Below are positions 1-6,127 of a stretch of DNA of 10,934 nucleotides, piece after piece; the stretch's first letter is position 1, and the number at the start of each line of letters is the position of its first letter. The position numbers were made by a program, and so were the translations under genes. Location of the stretch: NCBI GenBank assembly GCA_021107495.1, contig JAIOSR010000191.1, positions 1 to 10,934 of the forward strand, in the 5' to 3' direction. The stretch comes from Desulfobacterales bacterium. GTDB taxonomy: Bacteria; Desulfobacterota; DSM-4660; Desulfatiglandales; Desulfatiglandaceae. The notes under the pieces were generated by a model that was not told the DNA's origin, made no database searches, and saw nothing but the letters and a program-made list of their open reading frames with translations.

Positions 1-62
1 AAATGGCACCCCGCCTTGGGACCTAAGGCCACGGCGCCGATTATTACTATATTCTGTGGCAC
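1..62 (-). CDS. Second CoA-disulfide reductase-like gene, 5' end only (partial, leaves window)
   Basis: Only the first 20 or so codons are inside the window. Read on the minus strand from a GTG at 62-60 they give MPQNIVIIGAVALGPKAGCH, the same residues as the start of the intact reductase at 4165-5877, that is the first FAD-binding strand and glycine turn. The intact copy starts with ATG; here the first base has changed to give GTG. The Shine-Dalgarno AAGGAG sits 7 bases upstream of the start codon, as in the intact copy. Whether the gene beyond the edge is complete, truncated or functional cannot be told from this window. The rest of the duplication (to 555) has decayed, so a pseudogene is possible. 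Confidence 0.75.
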   Translation of the reverse strand, partial: MPQNIVIIGAVALGPKAGCH

Positions 63-99
63 TTTGTGACTCCTTTGCTATTATTCATAATTTGTCATG

Positions 100-129
100 T
101 TTATAGATCATGGTTGGAGGATTTTTCAA
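100..129 (-). promoter_or_regulatory. Putative sigma-70 type promoter of the second reductase copy
   Basis: On the minus strand there is TTGAAA (124-129), an 18-base spacer, and TATAAA (100-105). It aligns exactly with the promoter-like pair in front of the intact reductase (5917-5946). Both boxes and the spacing are unchanged although the spacer and flanks differ in several bases, which supports a functional role. This is a consensus match only. Confidence 0.5.
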
Positions 130-178
130 TATTTATCTTTTACACGACAATTTTACATGTTATCCTGGTTTTGTCTCT

Positions 179-305
179 AAAAGCCCCCCTAACCCCCCTT
201 TAAAAAGGGGGAATTCAAAAACTTCCTTTAAAATGGAGAGAACCAAAGCGTCCCCCTTTTTTTAAAAGGGGAGGTATCCGCCTCTGGCGGGTTAAGGGAG
301 ATTTT
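179..305. repeat. Palindromic MITE/REP-like element, copy 1 (with hairpin insertion)
   Basis: The left arm (from 179) and right arm (to 305) are inverted repeats of one another, each with an internal CCCCC-TTTAAAAA-GGGGG type palindrome. The same element is at 5997-6102. This copy is longer because the right arm carries a small extra hairpin, CCGCC-TCT-GGCGG, at about 278-290. G- and C-runs flanking A/T runs are typical of a dispersed repeat family in environmental proteobacterial genomes (recognised from memory, not searched). It lies between the divergent starts, with its right end 26 bases before the mutase start codon. Confidence 0.75.
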
Positions 306-331
306 CCAAAGGAAAAGAAAGGATTTTTTAT

Positions 332-565
332 ATGTCGCTAAAACTTAACAAATTAAAATCATTCTCAGGAAGAAAGGGGCCTTTGCTTCTCATTATTATG
401 GACGGGGTTGGTGTGGGTCGAGAATATGAGGGCAATGCAGTATACTTAGCCAAAACACCTAACATCGACCGTCTCATGTCATCTGAGCTCTACTGTCAGA
501 TTCGGGCACATGGCACTGAAGTGGGACTCCCAACGGACAAGGACATGGGCAACAGAAATCAATAA
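332..565 (+). pseudogene. gpmI: Truncated phosphoglycerate mutase (gpmI) fragment
   Basis: The first 74 codons match the start of the intact gpmI at 6128-7765 with 8 substitutions (for example Asp32 to Tyr and Gly52 to Glu). They keep the metal-binding MDGVGVG segment. Homology stops after DKDMGN; the next residue in the intact enzyme is the catalytic, phosphorylated serine (Ser75). Here the frame instead reads Arg-Asn-Gln-stop in unrelated sequence. The product lacks the active-site serine, the whole transferase domain and most metal ligands, so it cannot be an active mutase. A ribosome-binding site (AAAGGA) is still present, so a short peptide could be made. Confidence 0.92.
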
Positions 566-823
566 TTTGCCTGTCCCCTATACCTCTTTTTTCTGGTATT
601 CTTTTCAAGATGTTACTTGTGATTTTGACATTGTCGGGTCTATAAGTTTTTAGAGTAATTATTATTTATGATGCTAATTTTCATGAAATTCGCTCACATA
701 ACGTTAAAGAATAATTTGCCACTTTATCTTTCTCTGGGATAACTATCTGATTCCCTGTTGTTATCCATTCCTCTTTCCTTTTGTCGGTTGTTACCTTTTG
801 AAGTGTATCACATGTCAATTTTG
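566..823. other. A+T-rich intergenic stretch, no gene recognised
   Basis: No coding frame of note was seen between the broken gpmI copy and the end of the membrane glycosyltransferase gene. An 11-base direct repeat, AATAATTTGCC, occurs at 561-571, right at the duplication junction, and again at 710-720. This could mark an old insertion or deletion, but it is short enough to be chance in A+T-rich DNA. No convincing terminator hairpin was found. Confidence 0.4.
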
Positions 824-2329
824 TCAGAGAGCCTGTTTTTCATTTGAACGAATGCAAAAAATGTAACCGGATCCTTTTGTTCCCATTTCATAGTGCTTAA
901 CTATTTCATTAATAATTGATTCATAAGGCCCTTTAATGTTGATTTCCGGCTCGATCCGTGAAGGAAGCATAATAATGTCGAAATAACGTTCCCGTATGCT
1001 CTCTACCATAGGCTTGACATCAAGTACACCTTTCTCCCAGAGGATTTTGTAAAGGAACGGATCATTTAAATAGAGTGTATCTGAAATACTATAGCCGTGT
1101 ATATGCGTAAAAATATCTAATATTTTTGGTTCATCAATCCCTAAAGAATCGATCTCTCGGTTCATTTGTTGATAATATGCCGTTTTGATAGCTATAATGT
1201 TTTTATTGCTAAATGAATAGTCTGCCCTTTCGGCAGATTGTAATTCAATACTACTGCAGAGGACAAAGGCAACTGTAATAAAGAAGAAAACAGGTTTTTT
1301 AAAATAGCTATAGTCAATGTTTCTAAAAAGAAAAACAATCCACATCAACTGAGACAATAAAAATTCAAAGAAGTAGTTTGTTGATGCTCCTTGTTTGCCT
1401 ATAGTAGCTATTAGAACACATGACGAAGTAAATAGATAGATAAAGTAAGGAGACTCTGTTAATGCTTGCAAGGGTTTTCGTTTTAGAACTATAATAGTTG
1501 ATGAGAGAGACAGTCCAACAAGAAAACATGCAATCGGTTGCTTCAACATGTGACTGATAAGAAGAAAAGCATGGTTATATTTTATATCCTGCCTTAGCGC
1601 ATAGACGGTACTGAACCAGAACCCATCTCCCCATTTGAATATCGTTATCAAAATAAAGATTATTGAAAATGCGGATATGAAAAACAAAAGCACCAAAAAG
1701 TGTCTTCGGTTTGACAAAAGCAAATAAAAAATACACGTGATGCTTGCGGAGATATAAGATTGTTTTGTTGCAAGGGCACATACACACAACAAAGCGGATA
1801 GAATAATGCTACTTTTTGATTTACGATTATGGATTAAAACAACAGCAAAAACAGAAAAGAATAAAGCCATTGGATCATTTTTCAAAAAAGCGGTGTTACT
1901 GATCACAGGCCAAAAGGAAAAGAAAACACCGATAGCGATAACCGGGAGCATGCCTATTGACTTTTGTTTATTTACGAAAAACAGCACAAAGGCAGAGAGA
2001 AACATTGAAACCATAGAAACGATTCGACCGAAGAAAAAAGGATTTTCGTCGAGTATCGGAAATCCGGCAGTAACATAATGGTAGAGCGGAGTATATATAG
2101 TAATTACAAACGGATTTTGAGAGTAGATGTTAGGGTTATAAGGGTTCTCTCCTGATTGGATAAGTTTGATTGTGCTTAGATTGGGTGATTCATAAACAAG
2201 ATCAAACGGAGCCTGAAGTTGATCATAAATAACACTAAATAATCTTAACATAAAAATAGAAACGATGAATACATAAAGAAAAAGATAGGCCCTGCCTCTG
2301 GTTGAGATATCTGTTGATTTTGTTGTCAT
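824..2329 (-). CDS. GT-C-like integral membrane glycosyltransferase (GT39/GT87-type)
   Basis: This 501-residue protein has about ten hydrophobic segments between residue 15 and residue 365, then a soluble C-terminal region. The first external loop reads APFDLVYESPNLSTIKLI, with acidic residues Asp43 and Glu47, followed by GENPYNP and YTPLYHY; this pattern is typical of bacterial PMT/ArnT-like GT-C transferases that use polyprenyl-phosphate sugars. The later LKNDPMALF and KQS segments also fit. The sugar and acceptor cannot be told. No good Shine-Dalgarno precedes the ATG at 2329. The gene is visibly richer in A+T than the flanking reductase and mutase genes, suggesting transfer. A scrap of a methyltransferase of the kind often found beside sugar-transfer genes lies just upstream. 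Family assignment is from motif memory. Confidence 0.7.
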   Translation of the reverse strand: MTTKSTDISTRGRAYLFLYVFIVSIFMLRLFSVIYDQLQAPFDLVYESPNLSTIKLIQSGENPYNPNIYSQNPFVITIYTPLYHYVTAGFPILDENPFFFGRIVSMVSMFLSAFVLFFVNKQKSIGMLPVIAIGVFFSFWPVISNTAFLKNDPMALFFSVFAVVLIHNRKSKSSIILSALLCVCALATKQSYISASITCIFYLLLSNRRHFLVLLFFISAFSIIFILITIFKWGDGFWFSTVYALRQDIKYNHAFLLISHMLKQPIACFLVGLSLSSTIIVLKRKPLQALTESPYFIYLFTSSCVLIATIGKQGASTNYFFEFLLSQLMWIVFLFRNIDYSYFKKPVFFFITVAFVLCSSIELQSAERADYSFSNKNIIAIKTAYYQQMNREIDSLGIDEPKILDIFTHIHGYSISDTLYLNDPFLYKILWEKGVLDVKPMVESIRERYFDIIMLPSRIEPEINIKGPYESIINEIVKHYEMGTKGSGYIFCIRSNEKQAL

Positions 2330-2356
2330 AGGTACACGGAATGAATTTTAACGGTT

Positions 2357-2485
2357 CTTATTAACCGTCTCGTAATACTCTTGACGTTTCGTCATGCTGG
2401 ACTTGATCCGGCATCCAGAAGCAGCCTGGATTCCGGCTTCCGCCGGAATGACGGAGTACCGGACTATTATGAGACGGTTAATAAG
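2357..2485. repeat. MITE-like palindromic element with 21-bp terminal inverted repeats
   Basis: The ends at 2357-2377 and 2465-2485 are inverted repeats of 21 bases with one mismatch (core TTATTAACCGTCTC). Inside is a second imperfect inverted repeat, 2390-2418 against 2426-2453, whose right arm contains TTCCGGCTTCCGCCGGAA. The inner part resembles the widespread 'CGTCATTCCGGCGGAA' dispersed repeat of proteobacteria. The element sits between the membrane glycosyltransferase start and the methyltransferase scrap and carries no gene of its own. A short reading frame across it (2348-2575, TTG start) is a by-product of the repeat joined to the scrap. Confidence 0.85.
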
Positions 2486-2593
2486 TCGCCGGGAATAATT
2501 TTCTTCAACGTTTTTTATCATACTTTCTGAAATGTTACTGTAAAGCCAATCGTGAGCAGGTACCAGTATGATCAAATAGCCGCCAACTTTAAA
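2486..2593 (-). pseudogene. SAM-dependent methyltransferase fragment
   Basis: Read on the minus strand, the segment gives FKVGGYLIILVPAHDWLYSN followed by about 16 less recognisable residues. KxGGxLIILVPAHxWLYS is the signature of the strand following the 'LKPGG' turn in class I methyltransferases of the family commonly paired with polyprenyl-linked sugar transferases. No start codon, no SAM-binding N-terminus and no C-terminus remain. The fragment is cut on one side by the palindromic element and on the other abuts the stop codon of the rubrerythrin gene (2589-2591). It is a remnant of a gene that once neighboured the GT-C protein. The assignment rests on one short motif. Confidence 0.6.
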
Positions 2594-3056
2594 TCCCGGG
2601 ATCGGACAGAAGCTCCTGAAGCTTTGAGATATGGGCCTTTTCCTCGTCCACTATACGGTTCAGCTTTTCACCTGTTTCTTCGTCAATGATGAAGGACTCA
2701 AGCATCTCGTAGAAGAGAACCGTATCCCTTTCAAACTCTATAAAAACTTCAATCAGCTCCCTGGTGCCCTTTATTGCGGAAAAATCCACGTCTTTGAGCG
2801 AAAAGGACTGCTCCCCCACAAATTTACTGACAAGGTCCCCACTCATCTCCCTGATCAGGCGATGGCCTTCATTCAATTCCACCTTGCCCTTGAGCTCTGA
2901 AAACCACTCGGCATGCTTTACCTCCTCATCCGCCATCCATTTCAGGAGTTCTTTAAGCGACAGATCCCCTGTCTGACCTCATTGCCTCGCGGTAGACCTT
3001 TTTCCCGTTTTTTCAAGCTTTACTGCAATATCGAGTATCTCATACGCGGAAAACAT
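2589..3056 (-). pseudogene. Rubrerythrin/ferritin-like diiron protein, two compensating frameshifts
   Basis: The natural start is ATG 3056-3054, with GAGGT six bases upstream. From there the frame reads MFSAYEILDIAVKLEKTGK and then meets a TGA. Adding one A to the A-run near 2998-3002 gives KKVYREAMR, and removing one T about 24 bases later returns to QTGDLSLKELLKW and on to MADEEVKHAEWF. With both repairs the protein is about 155 residues, the usual length, with all diiron motifs present: KLEKxxxxVY, DEEVKH, FERDTVLFY and DEEKAH. As written, only a fragment starting at Met 2936 (115 residues) could be made, lacking the first helix and its glutamate. Members usually act in peroxide reduction or iron handling in anaerobes. 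Two closely spaced single-base errors could also be sequencing mistakes, in which case the gene is intact. Confidence 0.8.
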
Positions 3057-3065
3057 GGCTGCACC

Positions 3066-3379
3066 TCAGCTATAGGGGCATACTGCAAAAAAACGGGCAG
3101 GGTGCATGGGCTCCTGCTCGTCCTCATCATGGCTGATTCTCGAGTCCGAATCTCCATCCCCGGTCTGGGTTATCTGGGCCTCATAGGAGCGGACACCGGT
3201 ATTGCAGATCAATACAAGCTTCTTGTCTTTAGGCACTTCTGCCAAACGGGTTCTCAGTTCGCCCTGCGGAATGCTCTTCCAGTGCTCTGGGTCATTGCCT
3301 TGGAAAGGCCCTTCTTTATAACTGAAATGACTTTTTGCTTAAGCTTATCCGGACTAATATTGAGGTGGGTCTGGTTCAT
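3066..3379 (-). pseudogene. Chimeric remnant containing a duplicated rhodanese-domain segment
   Basis: Positions 3167-3294 match 4251-4378 of the intact reductase gene almost base for base, in the same orientation. They encode PEHWKSIPQGELRTRLAEVP and then the active-site loop LICNTGVRSYEA with its cysteine. The frame has no start: a TAA lies upstream at about 3331. Downstream it runs without a break into an unrelated acidic tail ending EPMHPARFFAVCPYS and stops at 3066, nine bases before the rubrerythrin start. A different frame begins at ATG 3379, two bases beyond the toxin stop codon, and reads MNQTHLNISPDKLKQKV before entering the rhodanese segment out of frame and stopping at 3254. I do not recognise the two flanking pieces. 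It looks like pieces of one small gene with rhodanese DNA pasted in. Confidence 0.6.
3167..3294. repeat. Short duplicate of rhodanese coding DNA (matches 4251-4378)
   Basis: About 128 bases align without gaps at an offset of 1084, with roughly 10 mismatches by eye. Beyond 3294 only protein-level similarity persists for a few residues (GPF..xxPEHW in both copies), which suggests the match was once longer. Left of 3167 similarity stops abruptly. Confidence 0.9.
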
Positions 3380-3381
3380 GA

Positions 3382-3795
3382 CTACTCATGCCAGTTTTCC
3401 AAATGCAACTGTTCAAAATACACAAAATCGGCTGTATTGTTCGTCACAAGGATAAGGTCATTGACTTTTGCAATTGCAGCAATCTGCCCGTCCGCGAACG
3501 GGGGAGTCTGTCCCCTGGATATCAAGCGTGCCCTTATACTTGCATGCCACTTCGCAGCGTGTTCATCATAGGTAAGAATGGGTATGTTGCGATAAACCAC
3601 TCCTTCAAGAAATCGCTCAATAATGGATCGCTTTTTGGACTTTGGAAGACGGTAGCAACCATACAGCAATTCATGCCAAACCACCGATGCAGTCGTAATT
3701 TCATGCTGATGTCGTTCAAGCTTAGCGAGAACAGATTTTTTCGGGGAAGTTTTCACCGATTCTGACAAAATATTTGTGTCAAGCAAGTACTTCAT
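3382..3795 (-). CDS. vapC: PIN-domain toxin (VapC-type ribonuclease)
   Basis: The protein is 137 residues from the ATG at 3795, the length of a single PIN domain. It has the conserved acidic residues in order: Asp6 in KYLLDTNIL, Glu42 in WHELLYG, Asp102 in PPFADGQIAAIA, and Asp123 in VTNNTADF, which together bind the metal that cuts RNA. A longer frame starting at 3810 is open, but the ATG at 3795 overlaps the antitoxin stop by one base (TAATG), indicating translational coupling, so it was chosen. It is the toxin half of a type II toxin-antitoxin module with the gene at 3795-4082. VapC toxins act as site-specific endoribonucleases on tRNA or rRNA; the target here is unknown. All catalytic residues are intact. 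Confidence 0.92.
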   Translation of the reverse strand: MKYLLDTNILSESVKTSPKKSVLAKLERHQHEITTASVVWHELLYGCYRLPKSKKRSIIERFLEGVVYRNIPILTYDEHAAKWHASIRARLISRGQTPPFADGQIAAIAKVNDLILVTNNTADFVYFEQLHLENWHE

Positions 3796-4082
3796 TATTC
3801 TGACCAACACATTTCTCTGCCGGAATCAGTATCCCGCAACCCTTTAAAATCTGCGTCATCAATGACGACATCTTCATATTGCAGTATACTGGAGCGAAAT
3901 TCCTGGAGCGCCGCCCAGAATCCATTTTTCTGCTTTGAAAGACGTTCATAATCGTCCAGTGACACCAGCACAGCCACGGGCCGACCGCGTCTCGTAAATT
4001 GCACAATGGATCCTTCCTCGACATCGTGAACAATAGACGGCAACTTATTCTTTGCCTCTGCTATAGGATACTGTTTTTGCAT
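3795..4082 (-). CDS. Type II antitoxin, Phd/YefM family
   Basis: This 95-residue protein starts MQKQYPIAEAKNKLPSIVHD and continues VQFTRRGRPVAVLVSLDDYE, the typical N-terminal DNA-binding fold of Phd/YefM antitoxins (AEAK..L, then RGxPVAVLVSxxDYERL). The acidic C-terminal part (residues about 55-95) would wrap the toxin. The frame is open upstream to 4157, but the ATG at 4082 fits the family start and lies about 8 bases after AAGG; the longer start would overlap the promoter proposed at 4134-4162. It pairs with a PIN toxin rather than a Doc or YoeB toxin, a combination common in bacteria. The protein probably represses its own promoter. Confidence 0.88.
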   Translation of the reverse strand: MQKQYPIAEAKNKLPSIVHDVEEGSIVQFTRRGRPVAVLVSLDDYERLSKQKNGFWAALQEFRSSILQYEDVVIDDADFKGLRDTDSGREMCWSE

Positions 4083-4133
4083 GTGTCCCGCCTTCTTTAG
4101 AGAGTGATAGTAAAAGAACCTGAGATAGCCATT

Positions 4134-4162
4134 ATGATAGCCATGAACGTCATGCAAGTCAA
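4134..4162 (-). promoter_or_regulatory. Toxin-antitoxin promoter with direct-repeat operator candidate
   Basis: On the minus strand there is TTGACT (4157-4162), a 17-base spacer and TATCAT (4134-4139), each five of six to the sigma-70 consensus. A 9-base direct repeat, GATAGCCAT on the plus strand, occurs at 4124-4132 and 4136-4144, 12 bases apart, overlapping the -10 box. This is a plausible binding site for the antitoxin or toxin-antitoxin complex. The promoter overlaps the region just after the reductase stop codon, so the module can be transcribed on its own. Confidence 0.6.
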
Positions 4163-4164
4163 GA

Positions 4165-5877
4165 TCAAAATTCGCTAAACAGCCCCCATTTCTTTACGGC
4201 GGCCATCCCACCCTGAAGGTTATAGCTATCCTTTATGCCCATCTGATCGAGGGTTATCTGGGCCTCATAGGAGCGGACGCCCGTATTGCAGATCAGTACA
4301 AGCTTCTTGTCTTTAGGCACCTCTGCCAGCCGGGTTCTCAGTTCGCCCTGCGGAATGCTCTTCCAGTGCTCGGGGTACTTTTCAACAAAGGGGCCCGCAT
4401 TTCCCCATTCCCGACAATCTAAGCAGAGCATGTCTCCTTTGTGTCTCTTTTCCCACCAATCAGAGAATTCGGCCGCCTCGATAACCCTGTTTTTCCCTGC
4501 TAAGATGTTTTCCGCCGTGTTGCCCAATGCATTCAGGATATCCATGGCAGATGAAAAGGGGGGTGAATAGGGGAGTTCCAGGTTGCTTATATCCTCTGTC
4601 GTGATTTTGTATTTCAGAAGGGGGGCTACCGCGCTGATTCGTCCCATCATGCCTTCGCCCGCATTACCCAGGCCCTGAATGCCCAGGACCCGTCCGCTTC
4701 CTTTTTCCACCACTAATTCCAAATACATGAGATCTTTTTCAGGATAAAAATGGGCCCGGTCAAACTGGACCACAAAGGCGCTCACAGCATCAAAGCCCTC
4801 TTTTTTTGCGCTTTCAAGACTCAACCCGGCACTTGCCATGGAAATTTCAAAGAGCTTAATGACGAAACTCCCCACGGCCCCTTCAAACTCTGCCTTTCCG
4901 CCCGCCAGGTTCGTTCCGATGACGCGTCCCTGCCTGTTGGCCAAAGACCCCAGAGGCCAGTATCCTGGTTTTCCGGTGATCAGGTTGGTTATCTCAACGC
5001 AGTCACCCCCTGCATAGATATCGGGGTCAGACGTCTCAAGCCTTTCATTTACAACTATTGTCCCCTTGGAGGAGACCTCCAGGCCGGCCTTTATCGCAAT
5101 ATCCGAATTGGGTGTGACACCTGCGGCCATGATGACCATGTCTGCATTCAGGGTCCTCTTATCGGTGACGACCTTTTCTATGCGGGTTTCTCCCTCGAAA
5201 CGTTTGACCTTTTCTCCAAGGTAAAATGAGACGTCATTTTCTTCTAAGTGATGCTGGGCCATGTGGGCCATGTTAGGGCTGATAATGCCTGGAAGTATCT
5301 GGTTCATAACCTCCACGACAGAGGTTTCAATACCCCATAGATCGGCCAGGGATTCAGCGATTTCAAGGCCGATGGCGCCTGCACCTATGATGACCGCTTC
5401 TCCCACCTTTCCTCCGGTCACCTCTTCTTTTATGGCAATGGCCTTATTAAGGTCTGAAACTGAAAACACGCCCTCGAGGTCGGAACCGGGAATGGAAAGG
5501 TTTCTGGGTCTGCTTCCGGTTCCCAAAACGAGCTTGTCATATGAGAGTTCATGTTCTTTTCCATTAAGGATATTCCGTATTAGAACGGTTTTTTTCTCCC
5601 GGTCGATTGAAAGGGCCTCGGTATTCGTTATGACATCAATATCTTTTGTGTCCTTAAAGAATTTTTCATCACGAAGCATATGGAAACTGGTTGCCTGGAG
5701 CTGGTCAGGGTCGCTCACGTCACCGGATATGAAATAGGGGATTCCGCACCCGCCATAAGAGATAAGATTGTCCCGATCCACCATTGTCACCCTTGAATCG
5801 GGATCGAGTCTCTTGAAATGGCACCCCGCCTTGGGACCTAAGGCCACGGCGCCAATTATAACAATATTCTGTGGCAT
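4165..5877 (-). CDS. CoA-disulfide reductase / NADH-dependent persulfide reductase with C-terminal rhodanese domain
   Basis: This 570-residue flavoprotein has an FAD-binding N-terminus (IVIIGAVALGPKA, residues 5-17), the single redox cysteine Cys44 in SYGGCGIPYF, an NAD(P)H-binding turn (AVIIGAGAIGLEIA, about residue 165), the second FAD motif DIYAGGDC, a dimerisation domain, and a rhodanese domain from about residue 480. The rhodanese loop LICNTGVRS carries Cys530. The order matches CoADR-RHD and Npsr-type enzymes, which reduce CoA persulfide or disulfide, or polysulfide, with NADH in the cytoplasm and are linked to sulfur respiration or sulfide balance. The first glycine motif (GAVALG) departs from the usual GGVAxG. 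Start ATG 5877 is preceded by AAGGAG with 7-base spacing. It is divergent from gpmI and upstream of the toxin-antitoxin pair. Confidence 0.92.
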   Translation of the reverse strand: MPQNIVIIGAVALGPKAGCHFKRLDPDSRVTMVDRDNLISYGGCGIPYFISGDVSDPDQLQATSFHMLRDEKFFKDTKDIDVITNTEALSIDREKKTVLIRNILNGKEHELSYDKLVLGTGSRPRNLSIPGSDLEGVFSVSDLNKAIAIKEEVTGGKVGEAVIIGAGAIGLEIAESLADLWGIETSVVEVMNQILPGIISPNMAHMAQHHLEENDVSFYLGEKVKRFEGETRIEKVVTDKRTLNADMVIMAAGVTPNSDIAIKAGLEVSSKGTIVVNERLETSDPDIYAGGDCVEITNLITGKPGYWPLGSLANRQGRVIGTNLAGGKAEFEGAVGSFVIKLFEISMASAGLSLESAKKEGFDAVSAFVVQFDRAHFYPEKDLMYLELVVEKGSGRVLGIQGLGNAGEGMMGRISAVAPLLKYKITTEDISNLELPYSPPFSSAMDILNALGNTAENILAGKNRVIEAAEFSDWWEKRHKGDMLCLDCREWGNAGPFVEKYPEHWKSIPQGELRTRLAEVPKDKKLVLICNTGVRSYEAQITLDQMGIKDSYNLQGGMAAVKKWGLFSEF

Positions 5878-5916
5878 TATAGGACTCCTTTGCTATTATT
5901 TTGATAGTTTGTCATG

Positions 5917-5946
5917 TTTATAGATCATGGCTGTAGGATTTTTCAA
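5917..5946 (-). promoter_or_regulatory. Putative sigma-70 type promoter of the reductase gene
   Basis: On the minus strand TTGAAA (5941-5946) and TATAAA (5917-5922) are separated by 18 bases, each five of six to consensus. The start codon is 40 bases downstream of the -10 box, leaving a short leader with the AAGGAG ribosome-binding site. Both boxes are kept unchanged in the diverged copy at 100-129. Confidence 0.55.
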
Positions 5947-5996
5947 TATTTATCTTTTACGCGGGAATTTTACATGTTATCGTGGTTTTGTCTCCA

Positions 5997-6102
5997 AAAT
6001 CCCCCCTAACCCCCCTTTAAAAAGGGGGGAATTTAAAACTTCCTTTAAAATGGAGGGAACCAAAGCGTCCCCCTTTTTTAAAGGGGGATTGAGGGGGATT
6101 TT
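5997..6102. repeat. Palindromic MITE/REP-like element, copy 2
   Basis: The arms at 5997-6031 and 6068-6102 are inverted repeats of about 35 bases with a few mismatches. Each arm is itself palindromic (CCCCC-TTTAAAAA-GGGGG), and the element starts and ends with AAAATC/GATTTT. It could form one long hairpin or two small ones. It lies 26 bases before the gpmI start codon, and whether it is inside the transcript depends on the unknown gpmI start site. Being present in both copies of the duplicated region, it was there before the duplication. Confidence 0.82.
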
Positions 6103-6127
6103 CAAATGAAAAGAAAGGATTTCTCGC

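Larger units (their letters stand above)
1..555. repeat. Diverged duplicate of 5816-6351 (reductase/gpmI divergent region)
   Basis: The sequence runs parallel to 5816-6351 from the first base of the window to position 555, with roughly 90% identity by eye and a few indels, the largest inside the palindromic element. It spans the first 62 bases of the minus-strand reductase, the shared divergent promoter region, the palindromic element, and the first 224 bases of gpmI. Similarity ends sharply after ATGGGCAACAG (545-555, matching 6341-6351). The left end is outside the window. About 21 differences occur in the 224 coding bases, and 8 of 74 codons differ in the encoded residue. Confidence 0.93.

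Noticed and set aside
2348..2575. 75-residue minus-strand reading frame with a TTG start
   Set aside because: Its second half is the translation of the palindromic repeat (VIPAEAGIQA...), a well-known spurious peptide, and its first half is the methyltransferase scrap; not a gene.
2913..3455. 180-residue plus-strand frame across the rubrerythrin/rhodanese region
   Set aside because: It is opposite to recognisable minus-strand coding remnants, and its translation resembles no protein I know.
4750..5229. Long plus-strand frames inside the reductase gene (4750-5229 and 5261-5737)
   Set aside because: They are antisense to a clearly conserved flavoprotein with intact motifs and have no recognisable content.
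5927..6109. 60-residue plus-strand frame reading NPPLKRGE and SPFFKGG
   Set aside because: It is the translation of the palindromic MITE/REP element, as is the opposite-strand frame at 5977-6273.
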